Shown here one piece after another: positions 9,789 to 19,178 of a stretch of 58,544 nt of DNA. A program made the position numbers and the translations under genes. This DNA is from Lachnospiraceae bacterium. GTDB lineage: Bacteria; Bacillota; Clostridia; Lachnospirales; Lachnospiraceae. The notes below the pieces were generated by a model. That model worked only from the letters and a program-made list of their open reading frames with translations. It was not told where the DNA came from and did not search any database. The stretch is taken from NCBI GenBank assembly GCA_910575255.1, contig CAJTEM010000032.1, positions 1 to 58,544 on the forward strand, in the 5' to 3' direction. Position 1 is the stretch's first letter; each line of letters begins with the position of its first letter.

Positions 9789-10969
9789 TCTTTAAAAGCT
9801 TTATTTAATATCTCGTTAATATGCATAGTCTGGTTATAGTAAGCATATCTTTTAATGCAATAGTCGTGTGCTTTCTTAACGATTTCTGTGTTATATTTCT
9901 TTCTGTTTCTATATAAATTTTCCAGGGTATCATACCATTCCCCAGGAGAACATAAATAACCAGTAATTTTATCTTGGATCGAATTTTTAAAGGTAAAGGA
10001 TGGTGTAGCGCAAGTTATTGTGCCAACGATTGCCGCTTCAAAAAATTTCAATTCTGATTTGCAATTGGAAAAATCATCGTTAACCAATGGGGCAATATTG
10101 ACATCAACCTCTGCGATATATTTTTGAAGCGCAATAAAATTCTGAAGCGGAACACGTTCAATTCTTTTTTGGGATTCCAACTCAAGCAGGAAGTCCGGCA
10201 TTTGCATAAAACCAACAATTCTCAAAATAATATCTTCATACTTTTCAAGCAAAACTTTTAATTCAGGAGCCACTGACATAAAATCGTTAATATGTGATGG
10301 AGTTCCGCTAAAGTAACCAATAACATATTGATCAATGCTAAGTGCGCCCTTTTTTTGCTGATAGTAGTTTTCTGACACTTCGATTTGCGGTGAATTTAGG
10401 AAATTTTGGATAATAAAGCACCGTTTTTCCAGATCTTTTTCCATCTTTTGGGCTAAAAACTGATTGGTAGTTATTATGCCATTGCTTATTTTTGCGAGTT
10501 CTGCAATTCTAGAAATATAAGAAAACCAATAATCATAACTAATATCATCTCTCATATTCACAGAAAGAGTATTCACTATACGGGGCAGATATTTTAAGTC
10601 ATATACCATATCATCAATATCAAAAAAAACCCTTTTTTTTGCCTTCTGGGCCAACTGAACAAAGCTTAAAATATCGAAATTATATTTCCCCCGACCGATA
10701 ATTATTAAATCAAAACAATCAAGATGATGGGGAAGCAGTGTAAGTTCATCATAATAAAACCAGGAACCTCTCCAAGATAAACCTAATTCAATAGCCTGGC
10801 ACATATTAAACACTCGATATCGATAAGTGCTGGTATCAACAGATTGATATATGTACACTACTGTATAAAAGCCCAATCCTTTTGCTTCATATATTCGCTT
10901 TATGCGGGAGGGAAAGCTTTCAAGCCACGGTTCTGCTGTAATATATTCTTTTTCCTTCAGCTTATACAT
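9785..10969 (-). CDS. GT4-like (GT-B fold) glycosyltransferase
   Basis: A 394-residue enzyme with a GT-B layout: an N-terminal half containing FFDIDDMVYDL and a C-terminal half with the nucleotide-sugar loop KSELKFFEAAI, which matches the E-x7-E region of group 1 transferases. No membrane segments are seen. It lies between the WsaF-like gene and the methyltransferase, suggesting it extends or finishes the same chain. The start at 10969 has AAGGAG 6 bases upstream and overlaps the preceding stop by 8 bases. The sugar is unknown. Confidence 0.87.
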   Translation of the reverse strand: MYKLKEKEYITAEPWLESFPSRIKRIYEAKGLGFYTVVYIYQSVDTSTYRYRVFNMCQAIELGLSWRGSWFYYDELTLLPHHLDCFDLIIIGRGKYNFDILSFVQLAQKAKKRVFFDIDDMVYDLKYLPRIVNTLSVNMRDDISYDYWFSYISRIAELAKISNGIITTNQFLAQKMEKDLEKRCFIIQNFLNSPQIEVSENYYQQKKGALSIDQYVIGYFSGTPSHINDFMSVAPELKVLLEKYEDIILRIVGFMQMPDFLLELESQKRIERVPLQNFIALQKYIAEVDVNIAPLVNDDFSNCKSELKFFEAAIVGTITCATPSFTFKNSIQDKITGYLCSPGEWYDTLENLYRNRKKYNTEIVKKAHDYCIKRYAYYNQTMHINEILNKAFKE

Positions 10970-12176
10970 ACCGCTTCTCCTTAATTTGTGTTTCACACAA
11001 TGACAGGACATTTAAAAAGCTGTCGTCCCAGCTTTGACATATTTTATTGTTAATATAATTCTGTTCGCGTTGCTGATGGTTTTCCGATAGGAGTATGGCT
11101 TCCTGCAATCCGTCAAGAAGTTCTTTCTTTTCTAATTTTTTTATTATCATATTTGAGGAATATGATAAGCTCTTTTTATTCTCAAATTCATTCGTCAGAA
11201 CAACCGCGCCTGAACAAAGCATATCCAGAGGGGGGTAACTGGGGTGGGGAGTATACATCAAACTGAATGCCACATCTACTGTCCTGGCAAAATCAGCATA
11301 TTCTTCCCAGGTCATCGCCCCTTTGATTTCAGGGATGTATCCATTCGAAAACTGAAACGCTTCAACATCATATCCAGCCAGGTAAATATCCCATAGATCT
11401 GTATCTATAATTCCCAAAGAAACTGCGTCATTCAGGCAGTCAATTCCCAAATAGAATAGATTACGTGGATTAACAGGGCGCCCATAAAAGAAAAGTTTTC
11501 TTTTCTCTGAATATGTTTTCTGGAAGGATTGGGTATTTGCATAATAAAAATGTTTTGGAAAGGCCGGTTCAAACCAGATTCCGTTTTGGCATAATATCTG
11601 ATATCCATGATCATAGAAATAATCGTATAATAGCTTGGAATTAACGATAAAATCAATCCGATCATCATTCATAATCTGCCAGCATAGATAGCGGTCATCA
11701 CCGTATGGATAAAAAAAGGTTTCCTCTTCTTGAATCATATATATAATACGTTTGCATATCTGCGTATCCAAAATAGCTTTTGCAGACCACCAGGAAGTGG
11801 CGAAAAACACTTCATTTTTGCCAAGAGGAAGCTTGTAGTTAATTTCCGGATTGTTTTGGTGACAATCGGAGTATGCCTCCACTTTATCTGGAGGCGTAAG
11901 CTTTTGTATATTTACAAAACGATAATAATCATGGAGATTGCATTCATGGTTACGGGTTATTAAACGAAGGGGCCAGTTGTTTTTATGGCACAATAAAGTG
12001 GCAAATATTATTGATGTGGCGACACCGCCAAACAGGCTTTTTTTGCTAATATCATCTGTCACAAGATTCAAACGCAGTTCTTCGATGTCTTCGAAATAAA
12101 TAGTATCCAGTGGTCTGGAATTTTGAAACCGGCTTTTTAATATCTCTGGAACTGTTAATAATTTTGTATCGTCCAT
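10962..12176 (-). CDS. WsaF-like rhamnosyltransferase (GT-B)
   Basis: A 404-residue protein resembling WsaF, the rhamnosyltransferase of Geobacillus S-layer glycan synthesis. It shows FGGVATSIIFA near the N-terminus, LFFYGRPVNPRNLF at the start of the donor domain and SLMYTPHPSYPPLDMLCSG near the donor site. It probably adds a rhamnose or related 6-deoxyhexose in the cytoplasm before ABC export. Two RgpF-like proteins and dTDP-sugar enzymes elsewhere in the window support a rhamnan-type polymer. The spacing between AGGAG and the ATG is long (about 13 bases), so the exact start is less certain. Confidence 0.85.
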   Translation of the reverse strand: MDDTKLLTVPEILKSRFQNSRPLDTIYFEDIEELRLNLVTDDISKKSLFGGVATSIIFATLLCHKNNWPLRLITRNHECNLHDYYRFVNIQKLTPPDKVEAYSDCHQNNPEINYKLPLGKNEVFFATSWWSAKAILDTQICKRIIYMIQEEETFFYPYGDDRYLCWQIMNDDRIDFIVNSKLLYDYFYDHGYQILCQNGIWFEPAFPKHFYYANTQSFQKTYSEKRKLFFYGRPVNPRNLFYLGIDCLNDAVSLGIIDTDLWDIYLAGYDVEAFQFSNGYIPEIKGAMTWEEYADFARTVDVAFSLMYTPHPSYPPLDMLCSGAVVLTNEFENKKSLSYSSNMIIKKLEKKELLDGLQEAILLSENHQQREQNYINNKICQSWDDSFLNVLSLCETQIKEKRYV

Positions 12177-12205
12177 AATCAGTTAATGACTCCTTTTTAC
12201 ATAAT

Positions 12206-12931
12206 TTATCCCCAATACTGCTTATAAATAACGCAAATCTCCTGTGCGTCTCCAAACATCTTTACTTTATGGTCTTCCAGCCACAGGACATTACTACACA
12301 TTTCTTCAATCTGCTTAATACTATGCGATACAAACAACACCGTTGTCCCACCGCTCATCAGTTCCTTCATCCGGTTCAGGCTTTTGGTTTGAAAACCGGC
12401 ATCTCCCACAGACAATACTTCATCCACAATTAATATTTCTGGTTTCACCACAGTGGCAATGGAAAAGGCCAGTCGGGCAACCATTCCCGAAGAATAGTTC
12501 CGAATCGGCATTTCAATGAATTCGTTCAATTCGGAAAACTCAAGTATTTCGTTGTACTTACTTTTCAGGAATTCATTGCTGTAACCAAGAATTGCCCCAT
12601 TTAGAAATATATTCTCTCTGCCGCTTAGCTCGGGATCAAAGCCGGATCCCAGTTCGAGCATAGGGGCTATCATTCCGTTTACGGTAACTTTTCCGATAGA
12701 AGGTTTTAATACGCCTGCGATGATCTTTAAGAGAGTACTTTTACCGGCTCCGTTTTTTCCGATGATGCCGACGACTTCACCACGTTTTACCTCGAAATTG
12801 ATATCATCCAGAACCAGGAATTCTTTATACTCCAAACGTCTCTGCAGGAAAGCTACAAAATATTCCTTCAAGCTCATGACTTTATCGTTTGTCATTCGAA
12901 ATTTCATGGATACATGTTCCACTCTGATCAT
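12206..12931 (-). CDS. ABC transporter ATP-binding subunit of glycan exporter A (Wzt/RgpD-like)
   Basis: A 241-residue ATPase with Walker A GKNGAGKST, an atypical signature NYSSGM as in polysaccharide exporters, Walker B ILIVDEV and the H-loop SHS. It lacks the C-terminal carbohydrate-binding extension of O8/O9-type Wzt, so it fits the shorter type. It works with the permease immediately upstream to move lipid-linked polymer across the membrane. GAGGAGG lies 6 bases before the start. It is strongly similar to the second ATPase at 18342-19079. Confidence 0.93.
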   Translation of the reverse strand: MIRVEHVSMKFRMTNDKVMSLKEYFVAFLQRRLEYKEFLVLDDINFEVKRGEVVGIIGKNGAGKSTLLKIIAGVLKPSIGKVTVNGMIAPMLELGSGFDPELSGRENIFLNGAILGYSNEFLKSKYNEILEFSELNEFIEMPIRNYSSGMVARLAFSIATVVKPEILIVDEVLSVGDAGFQTKSLNRMKELMSGGTTVLFVSHSIKQIEEMCSNVLWLEDHKVKMFGDAQEICVIYKQYWG

Positions 12932-12946
12932 GAAATCCTCCTCGTA

Positions 12947-14368
12947 TTATATATAAAGTACAAACTTGTCCTGAGATTTCTTGAAAACAGTTCCCCCTAT
13001 TACCAATGCCAATCCCGCTGATATAAGGCAATAAGCGTATAGCGGGGGCGCAGGTGACACACCATCAATTAGAATAGTTCGTGCAAAGCGCACAAAATAA
13101 TACATTGGGTTAATCTTCAAAATGAATTGAAATTGTTCTGGAATAATGCTTTCCGGGTAAAATAATGGTGTTGCATAAGTCCATATCAGGCTGGCAATTC
13201 CCCACAGATATTGAGTATCTCTGAAAAACACCATGGCAGAAGACAAGGCCAGGGACATTCCGATACAGAATATCAGAAGACATACCAATACGAAGGGAAG
13301 CAACAGCAATGCAGGTGTAAGTGGTGTCCCGGTAAGGATTGTCACTGCCAGCAAGGGGATGATGGATATCAACAGGTTTATTGCACAGGAAATCACCTTT
13401 GTGGACGGGTATATATATTTGGGTACATACACTTTGGTTATCAGGGCAGAATTTATAACAATAGAAATCAATCCCTGCCCGACGGCCTCAGAGAAAAAGT
13501 TAAAAAGGATAATTCCTGTCAACAGATAAACCGGGAAGTTTTTAATGTCTGATCGAAATATGGTGGAAAATACGATATATTGTACCGCCATAGTAAGCAA
13601 AGGGTTTAAAAAGCTCCACAAGTATCCTAATACGGATCGTTTGTATTTTGTTTTAAAATCTCTCGTCACTAATTGTTTAATCAAAAAATGATATTTTTCC
13701 CATACAGACATTAATACAAGGATAAAAGTATTCTTTCCTTTCTGAAAACACCATATTGTCCAAGCTGCGTCTAAAACAATTAATAGAAGGAGCACGATGG
13801 CAATCAGCCAAAAAAATTTTCCAAAAAGGAACATATGCTCTCCGGCATAACGGAAACAAAGCTGGAATTCCTGTAAATCACCATTAATGCTCAGACTCTT
13901 ACCGGAATCCGTTTTTAAAGATGAGTAATATAATGTCGGGGCTTCACCTGCCGGACATTCGGAACCCACCAAAAAAGAATAAGTTTTTCCTTTGGCATTA
14001 TTAACCGGATATTCTAAAGTCCAATCATAATAAGTATTGTTGAGCAAAAGACTGGTATCAATGGCTTTCTTTTCTAGTTCCTCACCAGTTGTTTCATCAG
14101 TCAAGGTAACTTCCCAAAGTCCCCGGTTAGAATGGTCATAGGTTCCGATCAAGAAGGTGATTTTTTCTAATGTATCTGTATGGACAGTGAATTTTTGCTG
14201 TACGGTTATTCCTTCACTGAGTTCTTGCAAGACTCCATCGGGAAGAAATTCCGGGCTAGCTTCTTCCTGACTTTTTATTTGTTCTCCTCCAATCAGATAG
14301 AAAACTATGGCAAGAAACAGGAATATTAGAAGAAGGCGAATATATATATTAAAGATTCTTTTTTTCAT
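12947..14368 (-). CDS. ABC transporter permease of glycan exporter A (Wzm/RgpC-like) with extracytoplasmic domain
   Basis: A 473-residue protein. It starts with a helix at 9-27 and an extracytoplasmic beta-rich domain at 40-175. A second helix at 183-207 follows, then a standard six-helix ABC-2 permease core (from about 235, DFKTKYKRSVLGYLWSFLNP). Ordinary Wzm/RgpC permeases have about 260 residues, so the first 210 are an added module. The same module occurs in the second permease and in the GT-C at 5024-7192. It may touch the glycan outside the membrane, which is inference. GGAGG lies 8 bases before the start. Confidence 0.92.
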   Translation of the reverse strand: MKKRIFNIYIRLLLIFLFLAIVFYLIGGEQIKSQEEASPEFLPDGVLQELSEGITVQQKFTVHTDTLEKITFLIGTYDHSNRGLWEVTLTDETTGEELEKKAIDTSLLLNNTYYDWTLEYPVNNAKGKTYSFLVGSECPAGEAPTLYYSSLKTDSGKSLSINGDLQEFQLCFRYAGEHMFLFGKFFWLIAIVLLLLIVLDAAWTIWCFQKGKNTFILVLMSVWEKYHFLIKQLVTRDFKTKYKRSVLGYLWSFLNPLLTMAVQYIVFSTIFRSDIKNFPVYLLTGIILFNFFSEAVGQGLISIVINSALITKVYVPKYIYPSTKVISCAINLLISIIPLLAVTILTGTPLTPALLLLPFVLVCLLIFCIGMSLALSSAMVFFRDTQYLWGIASLIWTYATPLFYPESIIPEQFQFILKINPMYYFVRFARTILIDGVSPAPPLYAYCLISAGLALVIGGTVFKKSQDKFVLYI

Positions 14369-14382
14369 TACAGATGCCTCCG

Positions 14383-16689
14383 CTAATTCATTCGTTTATA
14401 AGCCCGGAATACAAATCCTTTTAATTGCTTTTTAAATGGGATCTTCATGCGTCCAATCATTTGAACCATTCGGTAGGTTGGAGAATGCGATATTTCCCAT
14501 AATTGCCGTTCTGCTTCTTTTAATTTTCCTGAAATTGTATTATTTTTGAGGTATCCCTGTTCATTCGGAACAAAAAAGTGATCCAAAACCCAATGTCTGT
14601 CAGCATTGTCCAGAATGGGAACCGAGATCTCTCTAAAAATGTTTTGATAAAATCTGTGATAATCCTGGCACATTTCACTGACTGTCCGCACTTGGAGTTG
14701 CTCAGCATTTTTTTTCATTTCCTGATATTCGGTGCCTTTATCCTTGATTCGATTGATCAGTTCTAATATTTGCGTGTAAGATGCTTCATAGGGAACCAGC
14801 CAGCCGCATTTCATATCCCGGATCCGGTGGCTTAAAGCGCCAATGTCTGTACCAATAACAGGGATTCCGCATAAAGCAGCTTCCGATATGGTATAGCAGA
14901 AGGTTTCCGGCCAGATCGGCAAAATACAAATCAGATCGATCTGATATTTCCGGATCAATTCCGGCAGCTCTTCCCGATTATACTTTCCGGTTTTTATAAA
15001 GTTGGAACGCTCTACAACAGACAAATCGTTGTGTCCATATAGTCCAAACAAATGCCACCGAATATCTTTCGGACTATTCTTAACCAATTGACTGGCGCAG
15101 TAGCTTCCCTTGGCATCACTGATTCCTCCGACAAATGCCACATGAAAGGCAGTTTTGGGATGCTTTTCTGATGGCGCATCGGGGGACGTTGTTGAACTTA
15201 ATGGAGCAGAACCATGCTCAAGGATCTGAATCTTTTGAGCCAAAACCGGATAATAAGAAATCACAATATCTTTTGCAGCGCGAGAAGGAACAAAAATCTG
15301 GTCAGCCATTGATAATGCTTTCTGATTCTCCCTTCTCCAAATCTGGATATAGTCAATACCCGGATATATGCTGCAGCGTTTTTTTAAACAATTCCGGCAC
15401 ATTTGATCGTCAGCAATTCCCATACAAAACTTTCCGTCCGCATTCAGCAACTTTATTGTCGGACATATATGATAATAGTCATGAAGGGTGGCCAATAAAG
15501 GAATGTTCCGCTCTTTTGCCTGATAGAACATCTCCAATGAAAGTCCTAATGTATGGTGGATATGAATCAGATCTATCTGGAAAAAATCCAGAATGAGGCC
15601 ATACAATTTTGCGAATTCCTTATTTCGAAATGTTTGAAATTCCGATGAATCGCAAATGGAAAATTGAAATAAGTATTCCTTCTTATTTATATAAATGGTC
15701 AGATTTAAAAGGTTCAGATTTTTGGCAACAATAAAGATATTTGCCTGCCGTTTTAATCCATCGCACAAATCTTTAACATGAAGCTGGGTTCCGCCTACAT
15801 TGTCATGAGCATCCTCTCTAAAATCCGCCTGAAGCAAATATAAAATATTCTTCTTTCCATTTCTGAGAGACTCATGCATTCTGATATTCTCAGAGATTAT
15901 CCAGTTAGGGTTGTCGCGGCAATGCATACGAACAGCTTGCATCTGTGAGGGGTATCGTGCATCTAATACTTTTTCGTGTTCTGATATATATTTCTGTTTT
16001 TCCAGTCCGATAAAGGAACTGGTTCCTGTATGATAAATATAAGTATCATCACACATGACATGACGATAACCGGCCTGTTCGGCACGATAACAAAAGTCGT
16101 TTTCTTCTCCATAACCACGGCCAAATGTCTCCGCATCAAAAAGACCGATGGCATCGATAAGCTTTCGCTTAATGAACATACAAAATCCGTTTGCAACTGG
16201 TATCGATGGATAAAGCTTCAAACTGACAGATTCAACCAACGCAGCATACTCTTCCAATGAGAACTCCTGCGGCAGCTGATTCTCCTGACAAAAATCAGGA
16301 ACCGAGCATAATGTTGCATTATTTGAAAGGGGGGTGACAGTTCCAATGGTCTCATCGCTCTGAGAACATATTAAAATCTTATTTAGCCAATCTCGTGTAA
16401 CAATAGTATCGGAGTTGAGCAAAAGAACATCCCTGTTTGATATAGCAATTCCCTTATTTATATTCCCTGAAAATCCAAGGTTATCTTGATTGTGAAATAC
16501 CAAAATATTTGAATCTGCCAGGGAGTCCAGATACGGAGCAATTCGGTGATCTGGACTGGCATCATTAATCAGAACCAGCCGATGAACATTCAAGTCTGTA
16601 TGAGCTTTAATACTATCTATACATTTAACTAAATCGTCAAAGGCATTATAAACAGGTATGATGATATCAATTCCTTGACTTGGGGTCAT
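14383..16689 (-). CDS. Bifunctional GT2-GT4 glycosyltransferase
   Basis: A 768-residue fusion. Residues 7-270 are a GT2 rhamnosyltransferase-like domain (IIIPVYN, LLNSDT as the DxD region, GYGEENDF). Residues 285-670 are a GT4 domain with VGGTQLHVKDL, a cysteine cluster C-x8-C-x2-C-x4-C near 426-442, and a donor site around PIWPETFCYTISEA. The tail (ISHSPTYRMVQ) is the amphipathic end common in glycan transferases. It probably adds two successive sugars. It is the first gene of the minus operon and has AGGAG 7 bases before its start, directly beside the divergent control region. Confidence 0.9.
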   Translation of the reverse strand: MTPSQGIDIIIPVYNAFDDLVKCIDSIKAHTDLNVHRLVLINDASPDHRIAPYLDSLADSNILVFHNQDNLGFSGNINKGIAISNRDVLLLNSDTIVTRDWLNKILICSQSDETIGTVTPLSNNATLCSVPDFCQENQLPQEFSLEEYAALVESVSLKLYPSIPVANGFCMFIKRKLIDAIGLFDAETFGRGYGEENDFCYRAEQAGYRHVMCDDTYIYHTGTSSFIGLEKQKYISEHEKVLDARYPSQMQAVRMHCRDNPNWIISENIRMHESLRNGKKNILYLLQADFREDAHDNVGGTQLHVKDLCDGLKRQANIFIVAKNLNLLNLTIYINKKEYLFQFSICDSSEFQTFRNKEFAKLYGLILDFFQIDLIHIHHTLGLSLEMFYQAKERNIPLLATLHDYYHICPTIKLLNADGKFCMGIADDQMCRNCLKKRCSIYPGIDYIQIWRRENQKALSMADQIFVPSRAAKDIVISYYPVLAQKIQILEHGSAPLSSTTSPDAPSEKHPKTAFHVAFVGGISDAKGSYCASQLVKNSPKDIRWHLFGLYGHNDLSVVERSNFIKTGKYNREELPELIRKYQIDLICILPIWPETFCYTISEAALCGIPVIGTDIGALSHRIRDMKCGWLVPYEASYTQILELINRIKDKGTEYQEMKKNAEQLQVRTVSEMCQDYHRFYQNIFREISVPILDNADRHWVLDHFFVPNEQGYLKNNTISGKLKEAERQLWEISHSPTYRMVQMIGRMKIPFKKQLKGFVFRAYKRMN

Positions 16690-16736
16690 CGACAGCTCCT
16701 TTAAAATGGAATTTGAGGTATGTATCTTAAAAATGC

Positions 16737-16760
16737 TTCCTATAAGAATTCTTATAGGAA
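16737..16760. promoter_or_regulatory. Perfect 24-bp palindrome, probable operator
   Basis: The half-site TTCCTATAAGAA is followed directly by its exact reverse complement, with no spacer. It lies 48 bases upstream of the minus operon start and 128 bases upstream of the plus operon. No T run follows, so a terminator is unlikely. A dimeric regulator site serving both operons is the best reading. Confidence 0.6.
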
Positions 16761-16780
16761 ACTACATTAAAACTGCGGTA

Positions 16781-16806
16781 CTTCCTATAAGGGAAATTAT
16801 AAGAAG
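16781..16806. promoter_or_regulatory. Imperfect second copy of the operator-like inverted repeat
   Basis: CTTCCTATAA at 16781-16790 faces TTATAAGAAG at 16797-16806, matching 9 of 10 bases. It shares TTCCTATAAG with the perfect palindrome, offset by 45 bp. A TATAAT hexamer on the minus strand overlaps it (16796-16801) and could be a -10 box. Confidence 0.45.
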
Positions 16807-16888
16807 TGGAATTTGCAAATTTTATGTGCTTTTTTCAGGAATGCCGCAGAAAATACCTTTATGCATACCAGATAAACAGAGGTAATTT

Positions 16889-18304
16889 ATGATAGAAAAG
16901 CATGTCAAACAGATTTCCCTATTCTTTTTAATATATGTTGCTATTGCAGTTGCCTTCTATTTCATCGGCGGTGATCAGCTGAAGTACAAATATGTGGTCA
17001 GCCCTCTCGGGAATCCGGATGGCATCTTAGAAGAGTTTACAAAAGAAATCGAGATCCGCCAGCCCTTTGTTCCCACAGAGGAAACCTTAGAAACCATTGA
17101 CATCCTCTTCTGCACCTATGCCAGGGAAAATGCAGGCACGGTTACCGCCAGGATCTTCGATGATTCCGGCGCAGAGCTTGCCGCCCATTCGTTGGATATT
17201 TCCGCATTAGAGGATAATGACCCTTATAAATGGGTGATCTCTCCGGGTATACCCGGGGTGAAGGGGAAAAACCTGACCCTGGCATTGACCTCCGACGGCC
17301 TGCCGGGTTCCTCCCCCGGCATCTATTATTCCGCCCCCGAGAACGACCGGCAGGTCTTTTATGTCAATAGCACTCCGAGAAACGGCCGGATCTGCTTTGA
17401 CTTTGTCGGCAAACAGGTCTTTCTCTTCGGCACTTATTACTGGCAGTTCGCAGCAGGCTTCGGTGCTCTGATCCTCGCTTACTGTCTCTGGGCCTTTTAC
17501 CGGAAAAAGAAGGGAAAGCCTACAGTTTTATCCCATGTATCCGCAGTCTGGGGCAGATATCAGTTTCTGATCCGGCAGCTGGTTTCCCGGGATTTTAAGA
17601 CCAAATATAAGCGTTCAATCCTGGGCTATCTGTGGAGCTTTCTGAACCCCCTGCTGACCATGACCGTGCAGTATATTGTCTTTTCCACGATTTTTAAATC
17701 CACGATTCAGAACTTTCCAGTGTATTTATTGTCCGGGATTATCCTGTTTAACTTTTTTACCGAATCCGTGGGACAGGGGCTGACTGCGATTGTGGGAAAC
17801 GCTTCCCTGATTACCAAGGTCTATGTCCCCAAGTACATTTACCCGATTACCAAGGTGATCTCCAGCTCCATCAACCTGGTGATCTCTGTCATCCCGCTGC
17901 TTTTGGTGACCGTGGTCACGGGAACCCGCATTACCACAGCGATCCTTTGTCTTCCTTATGTGTTCCTCTGCCTGCTGTTGTTTTGCATCGGGATGTCTCT
18001 TTTTTTGTCAACGACCATGGTGTTTTTTCGGGATACGGAATATCTCTGGGGAATCGCCAGCCTGATCTGGACTTATGCGACTCCCTTGTTTTATCCGGAG
18101 AATATCATACCGGCGCAGTTCCGGTTCGTGCAGACCTTGAACCCGCTTTACCATTATATCCGTTTTACCCGGACCATTTTAATCCAAGGTGTGGTCCCGG
18201 AACCCAGGGCGTTTGCGGTCTGCCTTTTCTCGGCACTTTTGACCTGTGCGGCGGGGGCTGTGGTCTTTAAAAAGTTTCAGGATCGGTTTGTACTTTATAT
18301 ATAG
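16889..18304 (+). CDS. ABC transporter permease of glycan exporter B with extracytoplasmic domain
   Basis: A 471-residue paralogue of the permease at 12947-14368 with the same order: helix, extracytoplasmic domain (about 40-175), helix, ABC-2 core (DFKTKYKRSILGYLWSFLNP). The core is nearly identical to that of exporter A, whereas the outer domain differs much more, so the two exporters may handle different chains. It opens the plus-strand operon with AGAGG 6 bases before the ATG. From here to 23535 the base composition is clearly GC-richer than in the flanks. Confidence 0.92.
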   Translation: MIEKHVKQISLFFLIYVAIAVAFYFIGGDQLKYKYVVSPLGNPDGILEEFTKEIEIRQPFVPTEETLETIDILFCTYARENAGTVTARIFDDSGAELAAHSLDISALEDNDPYKWVISPGIPGVKGKNLTLALTSDGLPGSSPGIYYSAPENDRQVFYVNSTPRNGRICFDFVGKQVFLFGTYYWQFAAGFGALILAYCLWAFYRKKKGKPTVLSHVSAVWGRYQFLIRQLVSRDFKTKYKRSILGYLWSFLNPLLTMTVQYIVFSTIFKSTIQNFPVYLLSGIILFNFFTESVGQGLTAIVGNASLITKVYVPKYIYPITKVISSSINLVISVIPLLLVTVVTGTRITTAILCLPYVFLCLLLFCIGMSLFLSTTMVFFRDTEYLWGIASLIWTYATPLFYPENIIPAQFRFVQTLNPLYHYIRFTRTILIQGVVPEPRAFAVCLFSALLTCAAGAVVFKKFQDRFVLYI

Positions 18305-18341
18305 AAGTGCGCCGGCACCTTTCATGCGAGGGGAATGTCCT

Positions 18342-19079
18342 ATGGAAAATGTAATGATCGATATCGACCGCGTTACCATGCGGTTCCGCATGGCGAATGA
18401 CAAAATTGAGAGCCTGAAGGAGACCTTTATCGCCATGCTCTCCGGGCGGCTGAAATATGAGGAATTCACGGTATTTGAGGATATCAGCTTTGATGTGAAA
18501 AAAGGGGAGGTTGTGGGGATTGTCGGGAAAAACGGCGCCGGCAAAAGCACGCTTTTGAAGATCATTTCCGGGGTGTTAAAGCCCACGAAGGGGGTCGTCC
18601 GCACTTACGGAAACATCGTTCCCATGCTGGAGCTCGGCTCCGGCTTTGACCCCGAACTGACAGGACATGAGAATATCTTTTTGAATGGCGCGATTTTAGG
18701 CTACAGCAAGGAATTCCTCGCGGAAAAGTACGAAGAGATCCTGGAATTTTCCGAGTTGAACGAGTTTATCCATATGCCAATCCGGAACTATTCTTCCGGT
18801 ATGATGATGCGCCTGGCCTTTTCCGTTGCCACGGTGGTATGTCCGGAAATCCTGATTGTGGACGAAATCCTGGCGGTTGGGGATGAAGGCTTCCAGACCA
18901 AAAGCAAGACACGGATGCTGGATCTGATGGGCGGGGGCACTACGGTGCTCTTTGTATCACACAGCCTGGAACAGATCGAAGAGATGTGTGACAGGGTGGT
19001 GTGGATTGATGAACATAAGATCCGGATGATCGGGACTTCACAGGAGGTCTGTGAGGAATACCGGAAATTCTGGAGCTGA
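18342..19079 (+). CDS. ABC transporter ATP-binding subunit of glycan exporter B
   Basis: A 245-residue ATPase with Walker A GKNGAGKST, signature NYSSGM, Walker B ILIVDEI and SHS. It lacks a C-terminal carbohydrate-binding domain. It is closely similar to the ATPase of exporter A along its whole length. I chose the ATG at 18342 (MENVMIDIDRV) because GAGGGG lies upstream. A longer frame from 18246 would overlap the permease and adds an implausible N-terminus. It partners the permease immediately upstream. Confidence 0.92.
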   Translation: MENVMIDIDRVTMRFRMANDKIESLKETFIAMLSGRLKYEEFTVFEDISFDVKKGEVVGIVGKNGAGKSTLLKIISGVLKPTKGVVRTYGNIVPMLELGSGFDPELTGHENIFLNGAILGYSKEFLAEKYEEILEFSELNEFIHMPIRNYSSGMMMRLAFSVATVVCPEILIVDEILAVGDEGFQTKSKTRMLDLMGGGTTVLFVSHSLEQIEEMCDRVVWIDEHKIRMIGTSQEVCEEYRKFWS

Positions 19080-19178
19080 AAAATGACCTGCAAAAAATCC
19101 CCTGGTTTTCAGGGATGGGAAGCGGTTTGCAACAAATGCCGGGGATTCCGGATCCGAGAAATCAGAAGAGGAAAAGAT

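Noticed and set aside
15135-15596. Open plus-strand frame of 153 codons
   Set aside because: It lies antisense within a clear glycosyltransferase domain and its translation has no recognisable features. The same applies to the other opposite-strand frames.
11229-16333. G6 runs on the plus strand at 11230-11235 and 16329-16334
   Set aside because: They are shorter and are C on the coding strand, so they are not part of the G-run pattern.
16737-16760. Palindrome as a transcription terminator
   Set aside because: It has no loop and no T run, and it lies between divergent gene starts.
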